NCBI RefSeq assembly: GCF_905171765.1
Contig: NC_053393.1
Location: 187,267,921 to 187,331,920, forward strand
Source of the DNA: Bufo bufo
Taxonomy: Eukaryota; Chordata; Amphibia; Anura; Bufonidae
Direction: 5' to 3'
Length of the DNA: 64,000 bases
In this document: in pieces, positions 42,951 through 56,195 of the stretch
Numbering within the stretch: the first letter of the stretch is position 1
Layout of the letters: each line of letters starts with the position of its first letter
Notes under the pieces: generated by a model
What the model saw: the letters and a program-made list of their open reading frames with translations, nothing else
What the model was told of the DNA's origin: nothing
The model's database searches: none
Made by a program: the position numbers and the translations under genes

Positions 42951-44645
42951 CAGGGCCGGGCCGACACAGAGGCTGGGGAGGCTCCAGCCTCAGGGCGCAG
43001 CCTGGGGTGGGCGGAAAAACAAACCTCTTTTCTTTTTCTTTTTTATCACTTACTTGCCAGCAGCGCAGCGCTGCCAGGCGCCCTCCCCAGCCAGTGTTCA
43101 CTCTAAGCTGCGCTTGTAGATAGGAGCAGGAGGCTGCTGATTGGCCAGTATCAGCTAGCTGCCCTGCCATTGGTCCATCCTTTCACACCCCCTTCTCTCT
43201 GGAGCTGAACACAGCAGGAGGCAGGCGTTCTCACAGTGGATCATGTGACCATGAAGGAGCATGTGACCAGTGACGTCACAGACCTCCTTCTAACAAATCC
43301 ATTCTAGCATCTACCCAGCATGTATGGCAGGACTCTGCTGAGCAAAGACCATGTGCCCAGGTGAGGTGACCACAGAAGTGCCCTGGCATCTGTCTGCTGC
43401 TGGAAGCTCAATGTGGAGCTTTATGAATGTAAAAACTAATAGCCAAGAGGCTAAACAAAACCCTGCTCGTCTGCTTCTGACCCTAATCTTAACACATAAC
43501 GTTCATTTGATTCCAATCTACTCTAACACCTAAAGGGATTTTTTTTAAAGCCTGCTGTTTCTCTAGGTGACCTTATGCTGATAGTAGTGTTAATAGAGTC
43601 TCAAAGGTCTGTAAAAATAGGGTAACTGCTTTTATAGACCCTTGAGACTCTATTAACAGTACTATAAATATAAGGTCACCTAGAGAAAGAGCAAGTTTTT
43701 TAAATTATTTTTTTCCTTTAGGTGTTAAAACATAACTTATTTGATTGCTTAAACACCTAAAGGAAATCAAATAAAAAACCTGCTGTTTCTCAAGATGACC
43801 TTATGCTGATAGCAGTGGTAATAGAGTCTGAAAGGTCTATAGAAGCAGTTACCCTATTTTTGCAGACCTTTGAGGCTCTATTAACACTACTATCAACATA
43901 AAGTCATCTAGAGACACAGCAGGTTTTTAAAATGATTTTTCCTTTAGGTGTTACAGCAATCAAATGAAAGTTATGTTTTAACACCTAAAGGAAAAACATA
44001 ATTAAAAAAAACATGCTGTTTCTCTAAATGACCTGATGTTGATAGTAGTGTTAATAGAGTCTCAAAGGTTTGTAAAAATAGTGTACCTGCTTCTATAGAC
44101 CTTTGAGACTCTATTACCACGACTTTTAGCATAAGATCATCTGGAGAAACATCAGGTTTTAAAAAAAAAATAAAATTTCTTTAGGTGTTAGAGAAATCAA
44201 ATGGAGGGGGAGAAATGTGACATGGGTGAGGATGGGGTTACATGATGGGCCGGAGACAATGACTGTAGTCTGTCTGTGCCATGGACGGGGAGAAATATGA
44301 CATGGAGGGCTGATGGCTGACATGGGGGTCTGATCTGAGGCATTTGGGCTGTGCCTGTGAGCTGGGGTCTGATGGCTGGTCTGACCTTAGGTGGAAGGAA
44401 AAATATTGTTTCCTATTATCCTCCTCTAAAACCTAGGTGCGTCTTATGGGACGAACCTACATTTTGGCGCATCCCCCCTTCCCCCAGGTGAGCTGAAGGG
44501 GAAGGGGGGGTCGGGGACGCCAAAATGTAAGTTCGCTTGTGTTGGTAAAAAACCTGGCACCGGCCCTGGGCGCAGGCAAGGGGGGGGGGGGGGGCGCACT
44601 TGGGCAGCTCAGCCTCTGTTGGTGGTGGACCTTGTCCCAGCCCTG
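42951..44645. mobile_element. Non-autonomous hAT element (1695 bp)
   Basis: Ends CAGGGCCGGG and (complement) CAGGGCTGGG, flanked by the 8-bp duplication ATCACAGG (42943-42950, 44646-44653). The CAGGG end is typical of a hAT branch unlike the two giant families. No transposase. The middle is made of three tandem palindromes. Confidence 0.85.
43528..44190. repeat. Three tandem palindromes of about 200 bp
   Basis: Each unit begins and ends with the word ACACCTAAAG or its complement (about 43528, 43755, 43981) and is self-complementary over about 90 bp per arm: for example GAGTCTCAAAGGTCTGTAAA against ATAGACCCTTGAGACTC. Each single strand could form three long hairpins in a row. Confidence 0.85.
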
Positions 44646-44653
44646 ATCACAGG

Positions 44654-44918
44654 CATTAGAGTATGAAAATTGACGCATAATAAGGGAGTTCTGGGATTGA
44701 AGTTGCGTTGATTGCACATCACACTGCTCATCAATCATGTGGTCCTTGGCCATTCACCACAATAATCTGTATAAAGAAAGAGAGAAGAAAATAATTAGTA
44801 TAAATATATCCTCCACATGTTACAACATAATAGTTCCATTACTACCTAACTCAAAGGTGAAGGGACGAGCGAACTTACAATGGGACAGGGCAAGCTATCC
44901 TCCAAATACCTATCCTAA
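44654..44918 (-). other. PLE 2 3' untranslated segment
   Basis: Continues the pseudo-LTR after the non-autonomous hAT and leads to the ORF stop near 44919. No further feature seen. Confidence 0.6.
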
Positions 44919-47900
44919 ATTAAAGTCTGCATTGAGGCCATGCGGTCTCAAAGAATTGAGGGTGTATGTCCAACATATTTCTTTTTTCTTTAAAAGTGTG
45001 ATTTTTTTTGCCACCCCTCCTGGGCAGGGCATTGGTACATGGTCTATAATCTAGCATTTGAGGTCTCTTTCCTTGTGATTGAGATCCGCAAAATGCTTGG
45101 AAACAGGCAAATCCAATCTTTTTTGTCGAATACTTAACCGGTGATTATTCATTCTGGATTTGAAATCCGTTGAGGTTTCCCCAACATATAAAATATTGCA
45201 CGGACAAGATAATACATACACTACATGATACGAAATATATGTCAAATGAAAACGAATGGGGTAATTCACACCTGTGGATAGATGAGTGAATGTAGTGGAT
45301 TTACACATGTATCTACAATTGACACAACCTAGACAATGATAACATCCTAGTCCAGGTTGTGTCAAAGTAGACTGCCTGAGGACTTTTTGTTCCAACATCT
45401 GCCTAGCTGATCTCTTAAACTCATGGATTTCCTATAAGAAAACAATGGTGGAGTATCAAATTCCGGTACACCTTTAATGGACCCAGCCAAAATGGGCCAA
45501 TTTCGTCTAATAATATGACTAATGTCCTTACTCGCCTCAGTGTAAGTAGATACAAATGGGATCCTAGATTTTGTGTGTTTCACTGATGGATTGGACAGGA
45601 TTTTTTTTCCTATGCAATTCTACCACCGTATTACGATATGCATCCAGTAGTTTATATGGATAACCACACTTTTGGAATTTCTGTATCATGTTATCTATAG
45701 TTTGTCTGGAGTCCAACTCATCAGAGACCATTCTTTTAATACAAAGCCTCTGTGAGTATGGAAGAGAATGTATAATTTTCCTAGGATGACAACTACTATA
45801 CAGAAGTGTGGTGTTCTTGTCAGTTGGTTTGGTATACAGTTGTGTTCCATCCAAAATTAACACCTTAGTATCCAAAAATTGCATTTCAGTAGTAGAATAT
45901 ACTGTACTAATGTAAATTGCAGAGATATATAAACACTGTTAAGAAACCTATGGAAATCCATCAACTGATCATGGCTACCTGTCCAAATGAGGAAGATGTC
46001 ATCTATGTATCTCCACCACCTCAGTACATACCTGAAGTGGCTGGATAGATAGACGACGTCCTCCTCAAACACACGCATATAAACATTAGCGTAGTTGTGG
46101 GCCATGTTAGACCCCATGGCCACACCCCGCTTTTGGATATAAAAAGTATCCTGAAACAAGAAATAATTATGTCCTAATAAAATAGTGAGTAGACTCAGAA
46201 TGAAGTTCACAGTCATATCAGACAATGTGGAAGTGGACAACATCCTCCTTACCGAGTCAATCCCCCTATGGTGTCCAATTGAAGTATATAAAGAAACCAC
46301 ATCAAATGAAGCTAAAATCACATTTTGAAAATCAGAAATATCCACTTGATTTAATCTAATAAGAAAATCGTTAGTGTCACGGATATATGAGGTACAACCA
46401 ATAGCAAAACCCCGTAGTAATTTGTCAAGAAATGTGGCCGGATGACTGAAGATGGAATCAGAGCCAGATACTATTGGTCGCCCTGGTGGGTCGACCAATG
46501 TCTTATGAATCTTAGGTAATACGTACAATACAGGGGTTACAGGATGAGCCAAAATGAGATAATTCATGAGCTCAATATCTATAACCCCTGATGTATAAGC
46601 ATCAACAAGGCACCGACTGATGGCGGCACCTATACAAAATTTTAGATCACCATCCAAGATTCCATAAACTTCAGTATCCCCCAGTTGTCGTAATACATCA
46701 GCTACAAATTTCTTAGAATCCATAACAACGACGGCACCACCCTTGTCCGCAGGCTTGAAGACAAGGGTAGTGTCGTTCCTGAGTTGTTTCAAAGCCTCTG
46801 CTTCATCCCTGGTAAGATTAGAGTGCTTAAAGGTGGAAATATCATAATTTGTTTTCAGCCTTTCAATATCCAACCGTACACTTTTAATGAACGTGTCAAT
46901 TGCAGGTTCACTCGTGTTGGGAGTGAAGCCGCTTTTAATATACAAGTCAAGATCATGTAAAGAAAATTCACTAGTTTTGCCAGTAACCATGCGTGTTTTG
47001 CCCCTAAACCAGGTTTTTAATTTAATAGTACCAAAAAATGAAAACTAATCATACTCAAGTTTCAACCAATCGACATGCATAGTAGGACAAAAAGAAAAGC
47101 CTTTGTTTAAGACACTCACTTGTGTTGCGATGAGTTCTCTAGAAGAGTGGTTAACAACAGTCATTTCGTCTTGTTCATGGCTTTGTTGGACGTGCATCGG
47201 GTCTTGAAAATTCGTGGTTTGTCAATTTCGTCTGTAGCGTCGGCCTCCACGTCTGGTTCTGTGTTTTCTTTGGGTTGTTTCTTTGTCCTGTCCCCTAAAA
47301 AAAATCACCCTCTGATGGAGAAGTCGGAATCCGTCATCTTTTTTTCTTATTGTCCCTGAAATACGGTGTTGTTAAATCAGAGTGCCATGTGTAAACTGAA
47401 CCCCTCTTGTAATCCTCCAAATCCCTATTCCATTTGATGCATTTCCCTTCCTCTGATTGGATTTGAAATTTTGACAAATGTTCATTCAAGACATTGGTAT
47501 AGGTATTGAAGTCATCACTCGACATCTGTGCCTGTAGTTTATGTATAATGTCTGTGATTTCACAAGATAAAGTACATAATTCACGCTGGAGGTACTCAAT
47601 ATTCATCAAAATAAAATCAAACGCATATTGGTTGGAAAGAATCTCAAATCTTTTGCAAAAGAGTTAATCACCAAAAAAACAGGTTGGGGCGCAAATTTGA
47701 CCGCATACCTCTCGGTATCCTACGTTCCTTGAAATATTCCCCCAAGGTGGTCATATGCAGACGTAATGAAATGGATCTCCTAGCTAGAGATTCATGCTTC
47801 CTCTTTAGTTCTTTAAGTGATGGTACATTAAGGAAGGTAGTATCTCCCTGTATCCTGCGTAAAATTCGCTCGGTCTCCTCCTGCGAGTAGGTGACACCGC

Positions 47901-47928
47901 TGGATGAATTTATGTCGGTACTCGACAT
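44919..47928 (-). pseudogene. PLE reverse transcriptase / GIY-YIG endonuclease, near full length, several frameshifts
   Basis: Start ATG at 47928 (MSSTDINSSSG). The N-terminal part has a coiled region with LKRKHESLARRS and ERRIPRGMRSNL, a motif usual upstream of PLE reverse transcriptases. The 46990-45857 frame holds the core: TTLVFKPADKGGAVVVMD, PVTPVLYVLPKIHKTL, ILASFDVVSLYTSI, RGVAMGSNMAHNYANVYM and the catalytic WWRYIDDIFLIW. Later frames carry the Cys-rich linker (CYHCLGCVNCRY) and GIY-YIG (HVVYVLSCPCNILYVGET, RMNNHRLSI). After an in-frame TAG near 45051 the tail LRPHGLNADFNLG ends near 44919. Frameshifts lie near 47640, 47000-47330, 45870, 45575 and 45380. It would nick DNA and prime reverse transcription there. 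The giant hAT sits directly upstream of the ATG. Confidence 0.9.
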
Positions 47929-47936
47929 GATACAAA
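47929..47936. repeat. Left target-site duplication GATACAAA of the hAT at 47937
   Basis: Identical 8-mer at 58053-58060. It begins one base upstream of the PLE start codon. Confidence 0.95.
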
Positions 47937-48070
47937 TAGAGATGGCCCGAACTATCCGACGGCGAACAGTTCCCGGCGAACATAGCTTGTTCGCGTTCGC
48001 CTCTGCCGGGCGAACACATGCGATGTTCGGTCCGCCCCCTATACATCATCATTGAGCAAACTTTGACCCT
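47937..48070. promoter_or_regulatory. hAT family B left terminus
   Basis: Clustered GGCGAAC / GTTCGCG words in both orientations between 47950 and 48035. CCAAT (GCCAATCAGC) is at about 48095; no strong TATA box is seen. Confidence 0.55.
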
Positions 48071-48389
48071 GTACCTCACAGTCAGCAGACACATTCCAGC
48101 CAATCAGCAGCATACCCTCCCTCCCAGACCCTCCCACCTCCTGCACAGCATCCATTTTAGATTCATTCTGAAGCTGCAGTCTTAGTGAGAGGAGGGAGAC
48201 TGTAACTGCTGCTGATTTAATTGGGAAATCGATAGCTAGGCTAGTGAATTCAGTGTCCACTCCAGTCCTGAAAGACTCATCTGATCTCTGCTGTAAGGAC
48301 AGCGTCCTGACAGCACCCCAAAAAGCCCTTTTTAGGGCTGCAACATTAGTCTGCTTTTTTTTTTTCCTTTATATACATATTGCAGTTGC

Positions 48390-51300
48390 CTGGCCTGCCT
48401 GTGTGTGAGGAGCTGCAGGCCCACAGACTGTAGTGTGCCCACTGCCAGTGCTCACCCCTGTCATTCCGTGTGGCACAGGACTTTGCTTAAAAAAAGGCAC
48501 TTAATTTTTACACTTTAATCTAAGGTTAGTTGCCTGCCAGTGTGTGTCAGGCTGACTTCCACTGACTGTAGTGTGCCCACTGCCAGTGCCCACCACTCAT
48601 ACCGGCTGGCACAGGACTTTGCATAAAAAAGGCATTTAATTTTTACACTTTAGTGTAATTTCAGCTGCTTGCCTGCTGCTAGTGTGTGTCAGGCCGACTT
48701 CAACTGACTGTAGTGTGCCCACTGCCAGTGCCCACCCCTGTCATCCCGTGTGGCACAGGACTTTGCTTAAAAAAAAGGCACTTCATTTTTACACTTTAAT
48801 CTAAGGTTAGTTGCCTGCCAGTGTGTGTCAGGCCGACTTCAACTGACTGTAGTGTGCCCACTGCCAGTGCCCACCCCTGTCATCCCGAGTGGCACAGGAC
48901 TTTGCTTAAAAAATAGGCACTTAATTTTTACACTTTAATCTAAGGTTAGTTGCCTGCCAGTGTGTGTCAGGCTGACTTCCACTGACTGTAGTGTGCCCAC
49001 TGCCAGTGCCCACCACTCATACCGGCTGGCACAGGACTTTGCTTAAAAAAGGCATTTAATTTTTACACTTTAATGTAATTTCAGCTGCTTGCCTGCTGCT
49101 AGTGTGTGTCAGGCCGACTTCAACTGACTGTAGTGTGCCCACTGCCAGTGCCCACCCCTGTCATACCGAGTGGCACAGGACTTTGCTTAAAAAATAGGCA
49201 CTTAATTTTTACACTTTAATCTAAGGTTAGTTGCCTGCCAGTGTGTGTCAGGCTGACTTCCACTGACTGTAGTGTGCCCACTGCCAGTGCCCACCACTCA
49301 TACCGGCTGGCACAGGACTTTGCTTAAAAAAGGCATTTAATTTTTACACTTTAATGTAATTTCAGCTGCTTGCCTGCTGCTAGTGTGTGTCAGGCCGACT
49401 TCAACTGACTGTAGTGTGCCCACTGCCAGTGCCCACCCCTGTCATACCGAGTGGCACAGGACTTTGCTTAAAAAATAGGCACTTAATTTTTACACTTTAA
49501 TCTAAGGTTAGTTGCCTGCCAGTGTGTGTCAGGCTGACTTCCACTGACTGTAGTGTGCCCACTGCCAGTGCCCACCACTCATACCGGCTGGCACAGGACT
49601 TTGCATAAAAAAGGCATTTAATTTTTACACTTTAGTGTAATTTCAGCTGCTTGCCTGCTGCTAGTGTGTGTCAGGCCGACTTCAACTGACTGTAGTGTGC
49701 CCACTGCCAGTGCCCACCCCTGTCATACCGAGTGGCACAGGACTTTGCTTAAAAAATAGGCACTTAATTTTTACACTTTAATCTAAGGTTAGTTGCCTGC
49801 CAGTGTGTGTCAGGCTGACTTCCACTGACTGTAGTGTGCCCACTGCCAGTGCCCACCACTCATACCGGCTGGCACGGACTTTGCTTAAAAAAGGCATTTA
49901 ATTTTTACACTTTAATGTAATTTCAGCTGCTTGCCTGCTGCTAGTGTGTGTCAGGCCGACTTCAACTGACTGTAGTGTGCCCACTGCCAGTGCCCACCCC
50001 TGTCATACCGAGTGGCACAGGACTTTGCTTAAAAAATAGGCACTTAATTTTTACACTTTAATCTAAGGTTAGTTGCCTGCCAGTGTGTGTCAGGCTGACT
50101 TCCACTGACTGTAGTGTGCCCACTGCCAGTGCCCACCACTCATACCGGCTGGCACAGGACTTTGCATAAAAAAGGCATTTAATTTTTACACTTTAGTGTA
50201 ATTTCAGCTGCTTGCCTGCTGCTAGTGTGTGTCAGGCCGACTTCAACTGACTGTAGTGTGCCCACTGCCAGTGCCAACCACTGATACCGGGTGGCACAGT
50301 AGCTTGCCGATAAATAAGGCATTTAATTTTTAGACAGTAGTCTAAATTCAGTTGCTTGCCTGCTGCCAGTGTGTGTCAGGCCCGCTTCCACTGACTGTAG
50401 TGTGCCCACTGCCAGTGCCAACCACTGATACCGGGTGGCACAGTAGCTTGCCGATAAATAAGGCATTTAATTTTTAGACAGTAGTCTAAATTCAGTTGCT
50501 TGCCTGCTGCCAGTGTGTGTCAGGCCCTCTTCCACTGACTGTAGTGTGCCCACTGCCAGTGCCAACCACTCATACCGGGTGGCACAGTAGCTTGCCGATA
50601 AATAAGGCATTTAATTTTTACACTTTAGTGTAATTTCAGTTGCTTGCCTGCTGCCAGTGTGTGTCAGGCCCGCTTCCACTGACTGTAGTGTGCCCACTGC
50701 CAGTGCCAACCACTGATACCGGGTGGCACAGTAGCTTGCCGATAAATAAGGCATTTAATTTTTAGACAGTAGTCTAAATTCAGTTGCTTGCCTGCTGCCA
50801 GTCAGTGTGTCAGGCCCTCTTCCACTGACTGTAGTGTGCCCACTGCCAGTGCCAACCACTCATACCGGGTGGCACAGTAGCTTGCCGATAAATAAGGCAT
50901 TTAATTTTTACACTTTAGTGTAATTTCAGTTGCTTGCCTGCTGCCAGTGTGTGTCAGGCCCGCTTCTACTGACTGTAGTGTGCCCACTGCCAGTGCCAAC
51001 CACTGATACCGGGTGGCACAGTAGCTTGCCGATAAATAAGGCATTTAATTTTTACACTTTAGTGTAATTTCAGTTGCTTGCCTGCTGCCAGTGTGTGTCA
51101 GGCCCGCTTCCACTGACTGTAGTGTGCCCACTGCCAGTGCCAACCACTGATACCGGGTGGCACAGTAGCTTGCCGATAAATAAGGCATTTAATTTTTAGA
51201 CAGTAGTCTAAATTCAGTTGCTTGCCTGCTGCCAGTCAGTGTGTCAGGCCCTCTTCCACTGACTGTAGTGTGCCCACTGCCAGTGCCAACCACTCATACC

Positions 51301-52465
51301 GGGTGGCACAGTAGCTTGCCGATAAATAAGGCATTTAATTTTTACACTTTAGTGTAATTTCAGTTGCTTGCCTGCTGCCAGTGTGTGTCAGGCCCGCTTC
51401 TACTGACTGTAGTGTGCCCACTGCCAGTGCCAACCACTGATACCGGGTGGCACAGTAGCTTGCCGATAAATAAGGCATTTAATTTTTAGACAGTAGTCTA
51501 AATTCAGTTGCTTGCCTGCTGCCAGTGTGTGTCAGGCCCGCTTCCACTGACTGTAGTGTGCCCACTGCCAGTGCCAACCACTGATACCGGGTGGCACAGT
51601 AGCTTGTCGATAAATAAGGCATTTAATTTTTACACTTTAGTGTAATTTCAGTTGCTTGCCTGCTGCCAGTGTGTGTCAGGCCCGCTTCCACTGACTGTAG
51701 TGTGCCCACTGCCAGTGCCAACCACTGATACCGGGTGGCACAGTAGCTTGCCGATAAATAAGGCATTTAATTTTTAGACAGTAGTCTAAATTCAGTTGCT
51801 TGCCTGCTGCCAGTGTGTGTCAGGCCCGCTTCCACTGACTGTAGTGTGCCCACTGCCAGTGCCAACCACTGATACCGGGTGGCACAGTAGCTTGCCGATA
51901 AATAAGGCATTTAATTTTTAGACAGTAGTCTAAATTCAGTTGCTTGCCTGCTGCCAGTGTGTGTCAGGCCCGCTTCCACTGACTGTAGTGTGCCCACTGC
52001 CAGTGCCAACCACTGATACCGGGTGGCACAGTAGCTTGCCGATAAATAAGGCATTTAATTTTTAGACAGTAGTCTAAATTCAGTTGCTTGCCTGCTGCCA
52101 GTGTGTGTCAGGCCCTCTTCCACTGACTGTAGTGTGCCCACTGCCAGTGCCAACCATTCATACCGGGTGGCACAGTAGCTTGCCGATAAATAAGGCATTT
52201 AATTTTTACACTTTAGTGTAATTTCAGTTGCTTGCCTGCTGCCAGTGTGTGTCAGGCCCTCTTCCACTGACTGTAGTGTGCCCACTGCCAGTGCCAACCA
52301 CTGATACCGGGTGGCACAGTAGCTTGCCGATAAATAAGGCATTTAATTTTTAGACAGTAGTCTAAATTCAGTTGCTTGCCTGCTGCCAGTGTGTGTCAGG
52401 CCCACTTCCACAGACTGTAGTGTGCCCACTGCCAGTGCCAACCACTCATACCGGGTGGCACAGTA
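48390..52465. repeat. Tandem array, 137-143 bp unit, about 29 copies in two subfamilies
   Basis: GACTGTAGTGTGCCCACTGC recurs throughout. From 48390 to about 50270 two variants alternate (GGCACAGGACTTTGC types), giving a ~280-bp higher-order unit; from about 50270 to 52465 a second subfamily (GGCACAGTAGCTTGCCGATA) follows, itself with TAGACAGTAGTCTA and TACACTTTAGTGTA versions. The boundary between subfamilies is abrupt. Confidence 0.95.
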
Positions 52466-52500
52466 CCTAGCACGCGTAGTACCACTTATCTAAAAAAAAA

Positions 52501-55500
52501 ATGACAGGCAGAGGCAGGCCACCCCGCAGGGGCCGTCGTGGTCGTGGTGCTGTGATTTCCACTGTCCCTGGAATAATGCCCAGTTTTCAGAGGCCACGTA
52601 CCCTGAACCCGAAAAATTCAGAGGACGTAGTTGACTGGCTTAGACAGGACACCCAATCTTCAACAGCTTCCGCTAAGAACCTTGACGCACCATCCTCCTC
52701 CAACTCAGCTTCGGTCACCTGCTCTCAAGTTACCACGCACCCGCCCGTCGCCACTACCACCACAGCCACCACAGCCGCTTCACTTGATCCGTCAGAGGAG
52801 TTATTTACACATCAGTTGGATGCAATTAGTGATGCGCAACCATTATTGCCAGATGATGTAGATTACGGGATATGTCTCAGTCAGGCAGGATTACACACAT
52901 GGACGTACAGTGTGATGATGATGATGTTGTACCCGCTGCTGCTTCCTTTGCTGAGGTGTCAGATACAAGTGAAGCGGTTGATGATGACGATGTGTCCACG
53001 GATGCCACGTGGGTGCCTGCTCGAAGAGAAGAAGAGGGGGAAAGTTCTGAAGGGGAGACAGAGAGAATGAGGAGACGAGTTGGAAGCAGGGGGAGGTCGT
53101 CGCAAGGAGTTAGTGGCACAGTCAGACAGCATGTATCGGCACCTGGGGTCAGCCAGACAGCACGCCAGTCAACGCATGCTGTTGCCACCACTAGAATGCC
53201 GTCATTGCAAAGCTCAGCAGTGTGGCATTTTTTTTGTGTGTCTGCCTCTGATAAAAGCAATGCCATTTGCAACCTGTGCCAAAAGAAACTGAGTCGTGGG
53301 AAGTCCAACACCCACCTTGGTACAACTGCTTTGCGAAGGCACATGATCTCACATCACAAACGCCTATGGGATCAACACATGAGTACAAGCAGCACACAAA
53401 CTCAAAGCCACCATGCTCCTCCTGGTCCTGCATCTTCAGCCACGTCAACCACTGCTGTCCTCCCTGCCCCCTCTCAACCACCCGCCACTCCATCTCTCAC
53501 CTTCAGCAGTTCCTGCTCATCTGCCCACAGTCAGGTGTCTGTCAAGGACATGTTTGAGCATAAGAAGCCAATGTCACAAAGTCACCCCCTTGCCCGGCGA
53601 CTGACAGCTGGCTTGACGGAACTCTTAGCCCGCCAGCTTTTACCATACCAGCTGGTAGAGTCTGAGGCCTTCAAAAAATTTGTCGCTATTGGGACACCAC
53701 AGTGGAAGGTACCCGGACGAAATTTTTTTTCAAAAAAGGCAATCCCAAACCTCTACCATGTCATTGAAAAGGAAGTCATGGCATCTCTGGCATACAGTGT
53801 TGGGGCAAGGGTCCATCTGACCACTGATACCTGGTCTGCAAAGCACGGTCAGGGCAGGTATATCACGTATACTGCGCATTGGGTCAACCTGCTGACGGCT
53901 GACAAGCATGGAATGCGTGGCTCTGCAGCGGAGTTGGTGACACCACCACGACTTGCAGGCAGACCTACTGCCACCTCCTCTACTCCTACTCCATCCTCTT
54001 TAATTTCCTCCTCGGCTGAGTCCTCTTCTGCTGCGGCGTCTGGCTGCACATCAACTGATTCCCCCCAGCTCCCCAGGGGCTATTCCACATCCCGGATACG
54101 ACAGTGTAACGCTATCTTGGGGTTGACTTGCCTGAAAGCAGAGAGCCACACAGGACCAGCACTCCTGTCCGCCCTGAACGCACAGGTGGATCAGTGGCTG
54201 ACCCCGCACCAACTGGAGATCGGCAAAGTGGTGTGTGACAATGGAAGCAATCTGTTGGCGGCATTAAATTTGGGCAAGTTGTCACATGTGCCGTGCATGG
54301 CACATGTGTTGAATCTCATCGTACAACGTTTTGTGTCTAAGTACCCAGGCTTACAGGACGTCCTCAAGCAGGCCAGGGAAGGTGTGTGGCCATTTCAGGC
54401 GTTCCTACACGGCCATGGCGCACTTTTCCGATATTCAGCGGCGAAACAACATGCCAGTGAGGCGCTTGATATGCGACAGCCCGACACGTTGGAATTCAAC
54501 ACTCCTAATGTTCGACCGCCTGCTCCAACAAGAAAAAGCCGTCAACGAGTATTTGTATGACCGGGGTGCTAGGACAGCCTCTGCGGAGCTGGGAATCTTT
54601 TTGCCACGTTACTGGACACTCATGCGCAATGCCTGTAGGCTTATGCGTCCTTTTGAGGAGGTGACAAACCTAGTCAGTCGCACCGAAGCCACCATCAGCG
54701 ACCTCATCCCATTTGTTTTCTTCCTGGAGCGTGCCCTGCGAAGAGTTCTGGATCAGGCTGTAGATGAGCGTGAAGAGGAAGAGGAAGAGTTGTGGTCACC
54801 ATCACCACCAGAAACAGCCTTGTCATCATCGCTTGCCGGACCTGCAGCAACGCTGGAAGAGGAGTATGAGGAAGAGGAGTCAGAGGAGGAATGTGGCGGC
54901 TTTGAGGAGGAGGAAGACCAACCACAGCAGGCACCCCAGGGTGCTCGTTGTTGTCACCTATCTGGGACCCATGGTGTTGTACGTGGCTGGGGGGAAGAAC
55001 AGACCGTCAATGACATCAGTGAGGACGAGGAACGGGAAATGAGAAGCTCTGCATCCAACCTTGTTCAAATGGGGTCTTTCATGCTGTCATGTCTGTTGAG
55101 GGACCCACGTATAAAAAGGATAAAGGAGAACGATCTGTACTGGGTGACCACGCTACTAGACCCCCGGTATAAGCAGAAAGTGGCAGAAATGTTACAAAAT
55201 TACCGAAAGTCGGAAAGGATGCAGCAGTTCAAAACCAAACTAAAAAATATGCTTTACACAGCTTATAAGGGAGATGTCACAGCACAACGGGAATCTAACA
55301 GGGGAAGAGGTGAGTGTAATCCTCCTCCTACCACGGCGGCAAGGACTGGACGATTTACATATGTGTTGTTGATGGAGGACATGCGGAGCTTTTTCAGTCC
55401 TACTCATCGCCACAGCCCTTCGGGATCCAGCCTTAGAGAACGACTCGACCGACAGGTAGCAGACTACCTCGCCTTAACAGCAGATATCGACACTCTGAGG

Positions 55501-55749
55501 AGCAATGAACCCCTTCACTACTGGGTGTGCAGGCTTGACCTGTGGCCTGAGCTATCCCAGTTTGCGATAGAACTTCTGGCCTGCCCTGCTTCAAGTGTCC
55601 TGTCAGAAAGGAGCTTCAGTGCAGCAGGAGGCATTGTCACTGACAAGAGAAGTCGCCTCGGTCAAAAAAGTGTTGATTACCTCACCTTCATAAAGATGAA
55701 TGAGGCATGGATCCCGAAGGGACTGACAGTGGGGGATACGTTTGACTAA
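52501..55749 (+). pseudogene. hAT family B transposase, two frameshifts
   Basis: Start ATG 52501 (MTGRGRPPRRGRRGRG), a basic head like that of family A. A frameshift near 52885 moves reading to a second frame, which holds an acidic region, a BED zinc finger (about 53213-53370: AICNLCQKKLSRG, LRRHMISHHKRLW), HLTTDTWSAKHGQG (first catalytic Asp, about 53820), VVCDNGSN (second, about 54230) and CMAHVLNLIVQRF. A second shift near 54380 leads to a frame with DSPTRWNSTLLMFDRL, a Glu-rich linker, YWVTTLLDPRYK, and the dimerisation part HYWVCRLDLWPELS and SERSFSAAGGIVTDKRS (third acidic residue), ending at 55749. Total about 1080 codons. All motifs are present; two small indels disable it. Confidence 0.93.
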
Positions 55750-56195
55750 CAAAAGGCCTGATTACATGCCTTGGCCTCAAAATGGTCCCCACGCTGCTGT
55801 ATTTAATGTCTGCATACCGGATGACTTTCGTGAATTCTCCACCACCAACTAGGGTTCAAGCCGTAATGTTTTAGTCACTTTTCTGCCTGGAAAACATAAA
55901 TTTTTCCGGCCGCTGCTACAATAGCGTCTGCAACAGTGCCATTATTTTTCAGGCATGTGTACATGCCTAATTTTTCTGTCCTATGGTGCAGCACTGTGGC
56001 TGCAAAAACAAACCAAAAAAAAAAGGCACATACAAGTGTCAATTCCCCTTCGTGATCATTACCTTGTTGTGGTGAAGGGGCTTGCGTATCACAATGAAGC
56101 AATCATCATCACCTCTATAAAAGTGTGTTGGCAATGTTGCCACACCCCAGATGATAAGGCCGTTGCTTCATTATGGTCAGACCAAAAGCGATCGG
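55750..56195. other. hAT family B 3' flank of the gene
   Basis: No coding homology. Leads into displaced gene fragments and the 184-bp array. Confidence 0.5.

Noticed and set aside
47120..47359. A 79-codon plus-strand frame
   Set aside because: Antisense to the PLE N-terminal region and without any recognisable motif.
48390..52465. CRISPR-like array
   Set aside because: Units abut with no unique spacers, unit length is ~140 bp and the context is a eukaryotic transposon.
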